Positions 1-6,360 of a stretch of 16,864 nucleotides of DNA are shown here, in pieces. Under the pieces are notes generated by a model, which did not search any database, was not told the origin of the DNA, and was given only the letters and a program-made list of their open reading frames with translations. The stretch comes from Desulfovibrio sp. UBA4079 (lineage in GTDB: Bacteria; Desulfobacterota; Desulfovibrionia; Desulfovibrionales; Desulfovibrionaceae): contig DFYP01000123.1 in NCBI GenBank assembly GCA_002382645.1, positions 1,740-18,603 on the forward strand. Direction: 5' to 3'. The stretch's first letter is position 1; the number at the start of each line of letters is the position of its first letter. Position numbers and translations under genes: made by a program.

Positions 1-696
1 CAGGCCGAGCTCCTGCGCGAGGACATCGAGCGCATCGTGCGCCACGACCTCAAGGGCCCGCTCACCTCCCTGCTCCTGGCCCCGGACGTGCTCCGCCAGG
101 AGGGCCCGGTGACCCCCCAGCAGGAGCTGGTGCTCATCGAGATGGCCCGGGCGTCCCGGCGCATGCTCACCATGATCAACCGCTCCCTGGACCTCTACAA
201 GATGGAGACCGGGGTCTATCGCCTGGAGCCCGTGGACCTGGACCTGGCCCGGCTCTGCCGCCAGGAGCTGGAGAGCGCGCGGCTGGCCGTGCGTCCCGGC
301 AGCCGCTGGCGGCTCCTGATCGACGGCCGGGCGGCCGCGCCGGACGAGGTCTTCATGGCCCGGGGCGAGGAGGGGCTCTTGCGCACGCTCCTGGACAACC
401 TGGCCCAGAACGCCTTCGAGGCCCTGCCCGAGGACGGCGAGGTGGTCCTGGAGCTCGCGCGCGCGGGCGAGACCGTGGAGCTGGCCCTGACCAACGCGGG
501 CGAGATTCCGCGGGAGATCCGCGAGCGGCTGTTCCAGAAATACGTCACCGCGGGCAAGCGGCACGGCACGGGCCTGGGCACGTATTCGGCCCGGCTGGTG
601 GCCCAGGCCCACGGCGGCGACATCGCGGTCCGCACCGAGCGCCCCGGGTTCACCACCCTGCGCGTGCGCCTCGGGCCCCTGCCCGGGGACGCCTAG
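1..696 (+). CDS. Sensor histidine kinase, C-terminal part (HisKA + HATPase)
   Basis: The reading frame is open from base 1, so the 5' end lies outside the window; 231 codons remain. The first visible residues hold an H-box (IVRHDLKGPLTS) with the presumed phospho-acceptor His at visible residue 15, typical of the HisKA dimerisation helix. An N-box (DNLAQNAFEAL) and a glycine-rich ATP-lid region (GTGLGTYSARLVAQAHGG) follow, as in HATPase_c domains. The D-box is the NxG form (TNAGEIP), common in this family. The protein would autophosphorylate and pass phosphate to a receiver domain; its sensor part and partner cannot be seen. The gene ends in a 500-bp non-coding stretch and converges with the exchanger gene. 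The kinase assignment is sure; the signal sensed is unknown. Confidence 0.93.
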   Translation, partial: QAELLREDIERIVRHDLKGPLTSLLLAPDVLRQEGPVTPQQELVLIEMARASRRMLTMINRSLDLYKMETGVYRLEPVDLDLARLCRQELESARLAVRPGSRWRLLIDGRAAAPDEVFMARGEEGLLRTLLDNLAQNAFEALPEDGEVVLELARAGETVELALTNAGEIPREIRERLFQKYVTAGKRHGTGLGTYSARLVAQAHGGDIAVRTERPGFTTLRVRLGPLPGDA

Positions 697-1002
697 AAAT
701 CAGGGACAGCGGAGCCGCCCTGGACGCGGCCGGGCCGGGATCGTCCTCGATCCCTGTTCGCAGCCGGGCGGCCATTTTTCGCTGAGGCATGGCCGGAGCC
801 GGTGCTGCGCCGGGCACTGCGCCAAGGGCCGTGTTCCAGTCTTTTTCCCGGCATCGCCGTCCTGTTCCCCGCCGGGCGATTCCGGCCCAGCGCGCCCGCG
901 CCCCCTGGTTCCCCCTGCGCGGACCAGCCGCTCCGGCCCGTTCGCAGGACCGCGGCGACCCCGGCCCGGGCGGAAGTGGGCGGCGCGGACATCGGGGTGA
1001 AG
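697..1002. other. Non-coding intergenic stretch with a small hairpin
   Basis: No convincing gene is seen here. Open frames on both strands are rich in Arg, Pro, Ala and Gly and lack a ribosome binding site, as expected of chance frames in GC-rich DNA. A perfect 7-bp stem GGGATCG/CGATCCC with a 4-nt loop lies at 737-754, about 40 bp after the kinase stop. A run of five T follows at 774-778, too far away for a standard intrinsic terminator. The stem may still help end the kinase transcript. Confidence 0.5.
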
Positions 1003-1103
1003 AGAGAACCAGGAAAAAACCAGAACCATTTTTTACAATTGGTTCCGGTTTGTTCTCTTGGTGTTGGTTCGCGTCAACGTCCCCTCTCCCGGGAAAGGCG
1101 GGC
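1003..1103 (+). repeat. Two-module repeat, module 1, copy A
   Basis: This is an A/T-rich island in GC-rich DNA. A 7-bp stem AGAGAAC (1003-1009) / GTTCTCT (1052-1058) encloses A- and T-runs. It is followed by GTCCCCTC and a GGAAAGGCGG tail at about 1092-1101. It aligns at roughly 80% with the inverted copy at 3301-3400, where the two stem arms are exactly the same distance apart (56 nt outer to outer). It lies between convergent genes. Confidence 0.8.
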
Positions 1104-1150
1104 ACTTGAGTGGACGCCCCTTATGTTCGCGGAGCGTCCATCAGGCCATC
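1104..1150 (+). repeat. Two-module repeat, module 2, copy A
   Basis: This 47-bp unit begins ACTTGAGTGGACGCC and ends GCGGAGCGTCCATCAGGCC plus a short tail. It contains the inverted repeat TGGACGC/GCGTCCA. The minus-strand copy at 3130-3176 has the same length with only about four differences. Copy A has module 2 directly next to module 1. Confidence 0.85.
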
Positions 1151-1152
1151 AC

Positions 1153-1178
1153 GCCTTTCCGAAAACCGGCGAAGCCGG
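1153..1178 (-). repeat. Hairpin-plus-tail element, site 1
   Basis: Read on the minus strand, a 5-bp stem CCGGC/GCCGG with loop TTC is followed by TTTTCGGAAAGGC. It lies just downstream of the exchanger stop in the sense direction. It is one of about seven similar sites in the window (4461, 5775, 13632, 15417, 15456, 15547). Confidence 0.65.
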
Positions 1179-1180
1179 GC

Positions 1181-1201
1181 GCGGCCCGGCCGCCGGGCCG
1201 C
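1181..1201 (-). terminator. Putative terminator of the exchanger gene
   Basis: A perfect 9-bp stem GCGGCCCGG/CCGGGCCGC with loop CCG sits immediately after the exchanger stop codon. The next hairpin downstream on the minus strand (1153-1178) is followed by TTTT. The pair plausibly ends exchanger transcription, although no long U-tract is present. Confidence 0.5.
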
Positions 1202-1202
1202 C

Positions 1203-2405
1203 TCACTCCACCCGGAATCCCAGGCGCAGGGCGGCCAGGTCGCGCCGCCGCAGGAGCACGAGCAGGGTGAACGAGCCCAGGTACAGGGCCGAGAAGAACG
1301 GGTGCGCCTGGCTGGCCGGGATGCCCGCGTGCAGGCTCTCCAGAAAGAGCGGCGAGAGGAGCTGGCCCGCGAACAGGACGAAGAGCAGGCCCGCGCGCTT
1401 GGGCCCCAGGCTGAGCCCGGCCAGCAGGCCCACGGCCAGGAGGGACTGGGCCGCGGTGAGCAGCAGCTCCTGCATCTGGAAGGCGTCCAGGGGCATGGGG
1501 GTCAGCCCCTCCGAGGCCAGGCCGTAGACCAGCGGGATCATGCCCACGAGCAGCGTCCACTGGTTCAGCTTGGCCGAGAGCAGGCTGCCCAGGGCCGTGG
1601 CCGCGTCCCCGCGCCAGACGAACATGAGCGCCACGATGAACTCCGGGGCCTCGGAGGCGATGGGCGCGAGCCACTGCACGAGCAGGAACTCGTCCACGCC
1701 GAAGAGCGTGCCCGTGGCCACCAGGCTCTCGCTGAAGGGCTCGGCGCAGGCCAGGATGGTCCCGGCCGCGAACAGGAACAGCCCGGCCGTGGCCGCGCGG
1801 CGGCCCTTGGCGGGCAGGGCCCCGATGAGCGCGGACGTGCCGTGGAGTTCGCAGTCCTCGCAGGGCCGCTTGGAGGCCAGGCGGATGTACCAGACGTAGA
1901 GCCCCACCAGGACCAGGCCGTCGTACCAGGCCAGGGAGCCCTTGAGCGGGATCACCAGGGCCCAGGCCGTGGCCAGGCCCAGGAACAGGATCTCGGTGCG
2001 CCGGTCCGGGGAGAGCAGCACGCGCCGCCGCGTGCGCAGCCAGAAGACCCAGGCCACCGCGGCCCAGGCCACGCCGATGAGCAGGCGGTTGGCCCCGGTC
2101 ATGTTGGCGATGGCGTAGTGGGCGTAGTTGGACTCCGGGTGGGTCCCGGCCATCCAGGTGAAGTACATGTCCACGGCGTATTCGGGCAGCACCGCGATGA
2201 GCGCCACCACGGCCAGGGCCAGGCTCTGGGGCATGTCGGCCTGGGCCGCGTCGCAGGCCCAGAGCAGGAGGAAGGACGCGCCCAGGATGGCGGTCCCGGC
2301 CAGCAGGGCGGTGAGCGGGGCGGACGGGTGCAGCCCGGCCAGGCGCAGGGCGAGACCGGGCAGGCACAGGCCCAGGGCCAGGGTCAGGGGCAGGAAGCGC
2401 GGCAT
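1203..2405 (-). CDS. CaCA-superfamily cation (Na+/Ca2+-type) exchanger
   Basis: This 400-aa inner-membrane protein has about ten hydrophobic segments arranged as two inverted halves. Each half carries an alpha-repeat. The first has LPEYAVDM (73-80) and IANMTGANRLLIG (99-111). The second has LAPIASEAPEFIVAL (246-260) and GSLLSAKLNQWTLL (273-286). The paired acidic residues E75 and E255 match the ion-binding glutamates of this superfamily. The family exchanges Na+ or H+ for Ca2+ or another cation; the substrate cannot be read from sequence. The cytoplasmic loop has a CEDC pair (182-185), unusual but not diagnostic. ATG with GGAGG six bases upstream supports the start. It shares its strand with the transporter gene at 2631-3074, but a terminator-like hairpin lies between them, so co-transcription is doubtful. 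Confidence 0.85.
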   Translation of the reverse strand: MPRFLPLTLALGLCLPGLALRLAGLHPSAPLTALLAGTAILGASFLLLWACDAAQADMPQSLALAVVALIAVLPEYAVDMYFTWMAGTHPESNYAHYAIANMTGANRLLIGVAWAAVAWVFWLRTRRRVLLSPDRRTEILFLGLATAWALVIPLKGSLAWYDGLVLVGLYVWYIRLASKRPCEDCELHGTSALIGALPAKGRRAATAGLFLFAAGTILACAEPFSESLVATGTLFGVDEFLLVQWLAPIASEAPEFIVALMFVWRGDAATALGSLLSAKLNQWTLLVGMIPLVYGLASEGLTPMPLDAFQMQELLLTAAQSLLAVGLLAGLSLGPKRAGLLFVLFAGQLLSPLFLESLHAGIPASQAHPFFSALYLGSFTLLVLLRRRDLAALRLGFRVE

Positions 2406-2436
2406 GGAGGACCTCCGGGGGGTCTGGCCGGGGCCG

Positions 2437-2471
2437 AAAAAAAGCCTCCGGCATGGTGTTCATGCCGAAGG
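2437..2471 (-). terminator. Intrinsic terminator after the YdcZ-like gene
   Basis: On the minus strand, an 11-bp stem with one mismatch (CCTTCGGCATG / CATGCCGGAGG, 5-nt loop) is followed after one C by seven T. This is a standard rho-independent terminator. It lies about 160 bp after the YdcZ-like stop and 32 bp before the exchanger start, so it could also act as an attenuator in the exchanger leader. Confidence 0.75.
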
Positions 2472-2630
2472 TCTGGCCAGCGGGCGCGGTGCCCGCGGCA
2501 GGGCCAGGCGCGATGCGCCAGGATGTTGACCCTGCCCGATGCGGTTACTCCCCCTCGGGAAGCTGCTCTCTGCCCCAAATGGGGGCGTCTGTCAACGCCT
2601 GCCGCCTTGCCGGGAACGCCCCGGAGGGCC

Positions 2631-3074
2631 TCAGAAGTGCTGCACGAGCAGGGCCCCGGCCACGAGCAGCCCGGCGCCCAGCATGCGCAGGGGGCTGGCC
2701 TCGCGCAGGGCAAAGCCCACGAGCCCGAAGTGGTCCAGGAACACCGAGGCCGTGAGCTGGCCCGCGATGAGCCAGGCCATCATGGCCGCGGCCCCCAGGC
2801 GCGGGGCCAGGATCACGCTGGCGGCCACGAAGAACGCGCCCATGAGCCCGCCGGTCCAGAGCCACCACGGCGCGGCGCTGAACAGGGCCGAATCGGGCCA
2901 GGGCCGGCGCAGGGCGATGACGTAGGCCGCCAGGCCCAGGGTGCCCACGGCGAACGAGATCATGGCCGCGGAGATGGGGTCGCCGATCATGAAGCGCAGC
3001 CGGGAGTTGACCCCGGCCTGGATGGGCATGAACGCCCCGGCCACCAGGGCCAGCAGTACGAACAGGGTTTTCAT
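2631..3074 (-). CDS. DMT-superfamily transporter, YdcZ/DUF606-like
   Basis: This 147-aa, very hydrophobic protein has about five membrane helices. The N-terminus (GAFMPIQAGVNSRLRFMIGDP, read here as GAFMPIQAG at 13-21 and VNSRLR at 22-27) followed by ISAAMISFAVGTLGL (34-48) is the hallmark of the small DUF606/YdcZ family. These are five-helix relatives of drug/metabolite transporters. Some members work as dimers or heterodimeric pairs; the substrate is unknown. No good Shine-Dalgarno sequence precedes ATG 3074. An in-frame ATG four codons upstream (3086) is an equally weak alternative. Longer in-frame starts would run into the repeat module at 3130-3176 and are unlikely. The gene lies inside the block flanked by inverted repeats. 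Confidence 0.82.
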   Translation of the reverse strand: MKTLFVLLALVAGAFMPIQAGVNSRLRFMIGDPISAAMISFAVGTLGLAAYVIALRRPWPDSALFSAAPWWLWTGGLMGAFFVAASVILAPRLGAAAMMAWLIAGQLTASVFLDHFGLVGFALREASPLRMLGAGLLVAGALLVQHF

Positions 3075-3129
3075 GGGGGACAGCATAGCCGGTTTGGGGG
3101 TGTCGGAAAAGGCCCCCAGGGCAGGACAA

Positions 3130-3176
3130 GACGGCCTGATGGACGCTCCGCGAAAATCGGGGGCGTCCACTCAAGT
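3130..3176 (-). repeat. Two-module repeat, module 2, copy B
   Basis: This is the inverted partner of 1104-1150: 47 bp with the same ends and the same internal TGGACGC/GCGTCCA dyad, about 43 of 47 positions identical. It lies in the divergent gap between the YdcZ-like gene and queH. Confidence 0.85.
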
Positions 3177-3300
3177 ATTGTGCTCCGCAGGCGCAGGCCC
3201 GCGACTCCCGGTTCCCGGCTCGAACAAGCGGTTCGTGTCGCGGGTCGCATGCAGCCCAGGTGGACCTTGCCCGCGCCCTGGTCGCACAACACATTTCGCG
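3177..3300. other. Structured segment inserted between repeat modules of copy B
   Basis: Copy A has modules 1 and 2 adjacent, whereas copy B has about 124 extra bases here. The segment is bounded by TTGTGC (3178-3183) and GCACAA (3284-3289). It contains the perfect 8-bp inverted repeat CCCGCGAC (3198-3205) / GTCGCGGG (3237-3244), an inner hairpin CGAAC/GTTCG (3221-3235), and a further CCAGG/CCTGG stem (about 3255-3280). No gene is seen. It may be a small insertion, a structured RNA, or an ancestral part lost from copy A. Confidence 0.5.
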
Positions 3301-3400
3301 TCCGCCTTTCCATGGGGAGGGGACGAGGGCAGAAATCAAAACCAAGAGAACAAATCGGAACCGATTGGAAAAAAAGGTTTTGGTTTTTTCTTGGTTCTCT
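3301..3400 (-). repeat. Two-module repeat, module 1, copy B
   Basis: This is the inverted partner of 1003-1103. The arms AGAGAAC (3345-3351) and GTTCTCT (3394-3400) are spaced exactly as in copy A, and the GGAAAGGCGG tail lies at 3301-3311 on the minus strand. A- and T-runs make it an AT-rich island. It lies in the queH upstream region, so it may influence queH transcription, but it is not a recognisable promoter. Confidence 0.8.
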
Positions 3401-3444
3401 CTGCACCCTGCTGCCGCGCCGCCCGCCCCCCACGGGTGGACAGG

Positions 3445-4011
3445 ATGCCCTATTTCTGGAACAGAAAGCCCATGCGCGTGCTGCTTCATGTGTGCTGCGG
3501 GCCGTGTTCCATCACCGTGGCCCGGGAACTGCTGGACCAGGGGGCCGAGATCGAGGGGCTCTACTACAACCCCAACATCCACCCCCTGGCCGAGTACGCC
3601 CGGCGGCGCGACGGGGCCCTGGAGGTGGCGGCGCGCCTGGGCTTCCCCTTGACGGTCCTGGACGCGGAGTACGACCCCAGGGTGTTTTTCCGGGCCGTGA
3701 ACGGCCGGGAGGACGCCCGCTGCGGGGCCTGCTACGGCCTGCGGCTCGGCCGCACCGCGGCCCTGGCCCGGGAGCGCGGGTTCGACGCCTTTTCGAGCAC
3801 GCTCCTGTACAGCAAGTACCAGCAGCACGACGACATCGCGGACCAGGGCGCGGCCCTGGCCGGTGACGGGCTCGAGTTCCTGTACCGCGACTTCCGCTCC
3901 GGCTGGGGCGAGGGCATCCGGATTTCCAAGGAATGGGGCATCTATCGGCAGCAGTGGTGCGGCTGCCTGTACAGCGAGAACGAGCGCTACGCCAAGCTGC
4001 TCAAGCCATAG
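3445..4011 (+). CDS. queH: Epoxyqueuosine reductase QueH
   Basis: QueH catalyses the last step of queuosine synthesis, reducing epoxyqueuosine in the wobble position of GUN-anticodon tRNAs. It is the cobalamin-independent alternative to QueG. The 188-aa protein shows the family's cysteine pattern: HVCCGPCS (16-22), DARCGACYGLRL (90-101) and YRQQWCGCLYS (167-177). These cysteines bind the [4Fe-4S] cluster and a nearby metal in characterised QueH. Other conserved stretches are YYNPNIHP (40-47) and FSSTLLYSKYQ (116-126). Most family members begin right at the CCGPC region, so ATG 3472 (MRVLLHVCCGPC) is a strong alternative start; ATG 3445 is in frame with GGTGGACAGG just upstream. The membrane-protein gene begins 8 bp after its stop, suggesting one transcript. 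Confidence 0.9.
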   Translation: MPYFWNRKPMRVLLHVCCGPCSITVARELLDQGAEIEGLYYNPNIHPLAEYARRRDGALEVAARLGFPLTVLDAEYDPRVFFRAVNGREDARCGACYGLRLGRTAALARERGFDAFSSTLLYSKYQQHDDIADQGAALAGDGLEFLYRDFRSGWGEGIRISKEWGIYRQQWCGCLYSENERYAKLLKP

Positions 4012-4019
4012 GAGCGCAC

Positions 4020-4511
4020 ATGGCCAAGGTCACGGACAAGATCATCGACTTCATCCAGGGGCGCGAGGTGATCCTCTCGGCCTTCCTCCTCTACACCGGC
4101 CTGCTCACCGCGCTCAAATGGAACGACCCGGCCGCCACCGACGCCTCGCACACGGGCCAGGTCATGAGCCTGGCCCTCTACGCCCTGCTCTCGGTGTTCG
4201 TGCTCAAGCGCAACACCCTGGCCATCTGGGTCATGGCCGCGAGCATCCTGTTCACGGGCGTGACCTCGCTGGTCAACTCCCTGATCCTCTCGCTCACCGA
4301 CCCCCTGCAGACCCTGGACAAGAACGTCCTGAGCCTCATCGCCGGGGCCTACTTCACCATGAGCGCGGCGGTGATCTTCCGCTCGCGCAGGCGCAAGGTC
4401 AGGGGCATGGCGGCGGCCACCAAGAAGGACGACGGGTTCATCGACGTGACGCCGCTGGACCCGGCTTCGCCGGATTCCAAAAAGGCGGAGGACGGCGAAC
4501 CCAAGGACTAG
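4020..4511 (+). CDS. Membrane protein of unknown function, four TM
   Basis: This 163-aa protein has predicted membrane segments near residues 17-32, 47-62, 67-90 and 102-120. A basic stop-transfer RSRRRK (121-126) and a charged cytoplasmic tail follow. GGAG five bases before ATG 4020, overlapping the queH stop by one base, supports the start and coupling to queH. No family was recognised and nothing in the sequence points to a substrate. The last 16 codons contain a copy of the hairpin-plus-tail repeat (4461-4485), translated as PASPDSKKA. The C-terminus may therefore have been extended by repeat insertion. Four-helix membrane topology is fairly secure; function is open. Confidence 0.8.
   Translation: MAKVTDKIIDFIQGREVILSAFLLYTGLLTALKWNDPAATDASHTGQVMSLALYALLSVFVLKRNTLAIWVMAASILFTGVTSLVNSLILSLTDPLQTLDKNVLSLIAGAYFTMSAAVIFRSRRRKVRGMAAATKKDDGFIDVTPLDPASPDSKKAEDGEPKD
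4461..4485 (+). repeat. Hairpin-plus-tail element, site 2, within a coding region
   Basis: CCGGC-TTC-GCCGG is followed by ATTCCAAAAAGGC. It matches the elements at 1153 and 5775 in the hairpin and less exactly in the tail. It lies in the last codons of the membrane-protein gene, in the sense direction, 26 bp before the stop. Confidence 0.55.
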
Positions 4512-4551
4512 CCTCCTTTGCAGTCCGCATGATTCTTGCTAGAGAGCGGTC

Positions 4552-5754
4552 ATGCCCCGGCTGTACGGCGAAATCCCGGCGCCCAAGGCCAAGAAGCAGG
4601 CGCCCGCGCCCAAGCCCGCGGGACGGCCCATCCTGGTCTATGTCCACGTGCCGTTCTGCCGCAGCAAGTGCCACTACTGCGCCTTCCACTCCCAGGCCTT
4701 CAACCAGGTGACCTTCGCCTGGTACCTGAAAACCCTGCTCGCCGAGATCGCCCTCTGGGGCCACAGGCTCCAGCACCCCCGCGTGACCACCCTGTACTTC
4801 GGCGGCGGCACGCCGAGCCTGTTCCCGCTCTCGGCCCTGGCCCAGGTCATGGACGCCCTGCGCGCCAACTTCGCCTTTGAGGACGGGCTGGAGGCGAGCA
4901 TCGAGGCCAACCCGGACTCGGCCTGCGACGTGTCCTTTTTCCGGGCCCTGCTGTCCTTCGGCTTCAACCGCCTGAGCCTGGGCGTGCAGAGCTTCGAGGA
5001 CGCGCACCTGGCCTTGCTGGGCCGGCCGCACAACGCCCGCCAGGCCGTGGAGACCTTCACCCTGGCCCGCCAGGCCGGGTTCGGCAACGTGAGCCTGGAC
5101 CTCATGTACGGGCTGCCGGGCCAGCGCACGAACCACTGGCTGGAGCAGCTCAAGAGCGCGGTGCGCCTGCGGCCCGAGCACCTCTCCTGCTATGGCCTGA
5201 CCCCTGAGCCGGACACCCGGCTGACCCGCTCCCTGGAGCTGGGCGAGTTCGTGCTGCCCGAGGAGCGCGAGCAGAGCCGGATGTTCGTGCACGGCGCGGA
5301 ATACCTGGAGTCCGAGGGCTATCTCCACTACGAGATTTCCAACTTCGCGCGCATGGGCTTCGCCTGCCGCCACAACCAGGGCTACTGGCAGGGCCGCGAC
5401 TACCTGGGCCTGGGCCCCTCGGCCGTGTCCACCATCGGCTCGCGCCGGTTCACCAACCCGCGCTGGATGGACGCCTACGACGCGGCCGTGCGCGGCAATT
5501 TCGCGGGCCTGGACTTCGAGGAGCTGGACGCCGGGACCCGGCTCAAGGAGCTGGTGCTGCTGTCCCTGCGCACGGTGGAGGGGCTGGATTTGAAGGCCTA
5601 CCGCAAGCTGGCGGGCCGCGACCTGCTCAAGAGCGAGCCCGCGCTCATGCAGACCCTGCGCCAGAACGACCTGATCCGCGTGAAAAAGGGACGCCTGAGC
5701 CTGACCAAGACCGGCATGCTCGTGTCCAACTCCATCATCAGCCGGCTCATCTGA
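4552..5754 (+). CDS. hemW: Radical-SAM heme chaperone HemW (HemN-like)
   Basis: HemW binds heme and is thought to deliver it to membrane hemoproteins. It is a paralogue of the anaerobic coproporphyrinogen III oxidase HemN but lacks that activity. The 400-aa protein has the radical-SAM cysteines CRSKCHYC (C36, C40, C43) preceded by YVHVPF, then YFGGGTPSL (82-90), EANPD (118-122), RLSLGVQSF (135-143), DLMYGLPGQ (183-191) and YEISNFAR (about 263-270). A C-terminal winged-helix-like tail follows, as in HemW. HemW and HemN share the CxxxCxYC signature. The short N-terminus before it and the RHNQGYW motif favour HemW. A Lys/Pro/Ala-rich extension (residues 8-24) precedes the core. The RBS before ATG 4552 is weak. 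It may be co-transcribed with the gene ending 40 bp upstream. Confidence 0.88.
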   Translation: MPRLYGEIPAPKAKKQAPAPKPAGRPILVYVHVPFCRSKCHYCAFHSQAFNQVTFAWYLKTLLAEIALWGHRLQHPRVTTLYFGGGTPSLFPLSALAQVMDALRANFAFEDGLEASIEANPDSACDVSFFRALLSFGFNRLSLGVQSFEDAHLALLGRPHNARQAVETFTLARQAGFGNVSLDLMYGLPGQRTNHWLEQLKSAVRLRPEHLSCYGLTPEPDTRLTRSLELGEFVLPEEREQSRMFVHGAEYLESEGYLHYEISNFARMGFACRHNQGYWQGRDYLGLGPSAVSTIGSRRFTNPRWMDAYDAAVRGNFAGLDFEELDAGTRLKELVLLSLRTVEGLDLKAYRKLAGRDLLKSEPALMQTLRQNDLIRVKKGRLSLTKTGMLVSNSIISRLI

Positions 5755-5774
5755 GGGCCCGTCCGGCCCTTTCC

Positions 5775-5801
5775 GCCTTTCCGCGAAACCGGCGACGCCG
5801 G
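5775..5801 (-). terminator. Hairpin-plus-tail element, site 3; likely 3' end of the receiver gene
   Basis: On the minus strand CCGGC-GTC-GCCGG begins directly after the receiver stop codon and is followed by TTTCGCGGAAAGGC. It is also the only hairpin candidate downstream of hemW on the plus strand. The U-tract is short (3), so intrinsic termination would be inefficient unless the conserved tail matters. Confidence 0.5.
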
Positions 5802-6200
5802 TCAGCCGGCGACGCCGAGGAGCGAGAGGGTGTCCATGATCTGGCGGCGGGTGACGGGCTTTTCGAGCACCGCGTCCACGCCCAGGGATTCCATGAGGCC
5901 GGACCGGCGGCGGGTTTCGGCGGGATCAACGACCAGCAGGAGCCGGGAGCGCTCCGGCCCCGGCCCGTCGCGGCGGCGGGTCTGGTCCAGGGCCCGGGCC
6001 AGGGGCAGGCCGTCGGCCAGATCCAGGTCCCGGCTCACCAGGACCACGCTGAAGGGCTCGCCCTGGGCCAGGGCGTCGCAAAAGGCCTCCATGGCGGCCT
6101 GGGCCCCGCTCTCGGCCCGGCACGGGCCGAAGATCTCCAGGAGGCAGAGCAGATAGTCTCGGGATACGGGATCCGGGTCTGCGAGCAGAATGCGGCGCAT
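5802..6200 (-). CDS. Single-domain response-regulator receiver, degenerate
   Basis: This 132-aa protein is a lone CheY-like receiver fold. The N-terminal strand and acidic residues are present (ILLADPDPVSR, D8 and D10), as is the C-terminal Lys-Pro (EKPV, K114). The phospho-acceptor position is abnormal. Counting back from the conserved Gly64 as in CheY puts Ser56 at the Asp57 site (VVLVSRDLDLADGL). The alternative is that D58 serves and the following loop has lost two residues. The Thr/Ser switch residue before the fourth loop is also missing (LLLVVDPAE). It may be a pseudo-receiver acting without phosphorylation. GGGGGA lies nine bases before ATG 6200. It is divergent from the thioesterase; no kinase gene is adjacent. 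Confidence 0.85.
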   Translation of the reverse strand: MRRILLADPDPVSRDYLLCLLEIFGPCRAESGAQAAMEAFCDALAQGEPFSVVLVSRDLDLADGLPLARALDQTRRRDGPGPERSRLLLVVDPAETRRRSGLMESLGVDAVLEKPVTRRQIMDTLSLLGVAG

Positions 6201-6239
6201 GACGTTCCCCCCTGCCGGACGCGATTCCGGCCCAGCTTT

Positions 6240-6268
6240 TTCTATCCCGGAACCCGCGGCGCCCACAA
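6240..6268 (-). promoter_or_regulatory. Possible sigma-70 promoter for the receiver gene
   Basis: On the minus strand TTGTGG (6268-6263) and ATAGAA (6245-6240) are separated by 17 bp. They lie 40 bp before the start codon. Both hexamers match only partly, so this is tentative. Confidence 0.35.
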
Positions 6269-6322
6269 TGCCCCGGCGTGTCACCTGAGCGGTTTTTCTG
6301 TGAAGATTGGCCCTGCCCGGGC

Positions 6323-6352
6323 TTGCCTTGGACCCGGCCCCGGGCCTAGTGT
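6323..6352 (+). promoter_or_regulatory. Possible promoter for the thioesterase, giving a very short leader
   Basis: TTGCCT (6323-6328) and TAGTGT (6347-6352) are 18 bp apart. The ATG is only 9 bp after the -10, and no Shine-Dalgarno sequence is present between them. If used, the mRNA would be nearly leaderless. Tentative. Confidence 0.3.
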
Positions 6353-6360
6353 CAGGCCCC

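Noticed and set aside
780..1000. Several short open frames on both strands after the kinase gene
   Set aside because: None has a ribosome binding site or recognisable protein character. Their shared peptides with frames near 3400 come from the DNA repeat.
2566..2595. TTGACA on the minus strand as promoter for the exchanger
   Set aside because: The -35 is perfect, but no -10 is found at 16-18 bp (AGAGAG or CAGAGA), and a terminator lies between it and the gene.
3198..3244. Possible tRNA-like or pseudo-tRNA fold in the inserted segment
   Set aside because: GTTCG and strong stems are present, but cloverleaf spacing, an anticodon arm and an acceptor end are not found.
1110..3866. Long open frame of 918 codons on the plus strand
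   Set aside because: It is the antisense shadow of the exchanger and YdcZ-like genes and runs across repeats and into queH. Its composition (Gln, Gly, Arg, His, Pro rich) is that of a chance frame in GC-rich DNA.
6315..6329. GG-N10-GC spacing suggesting a second sigma-54 promoter before the thioesterase
   Set aside because: The conserved TT before GC is replaced by GG, and the rest of TGGCACG is only partly matched; chance in GC-rich DNA.
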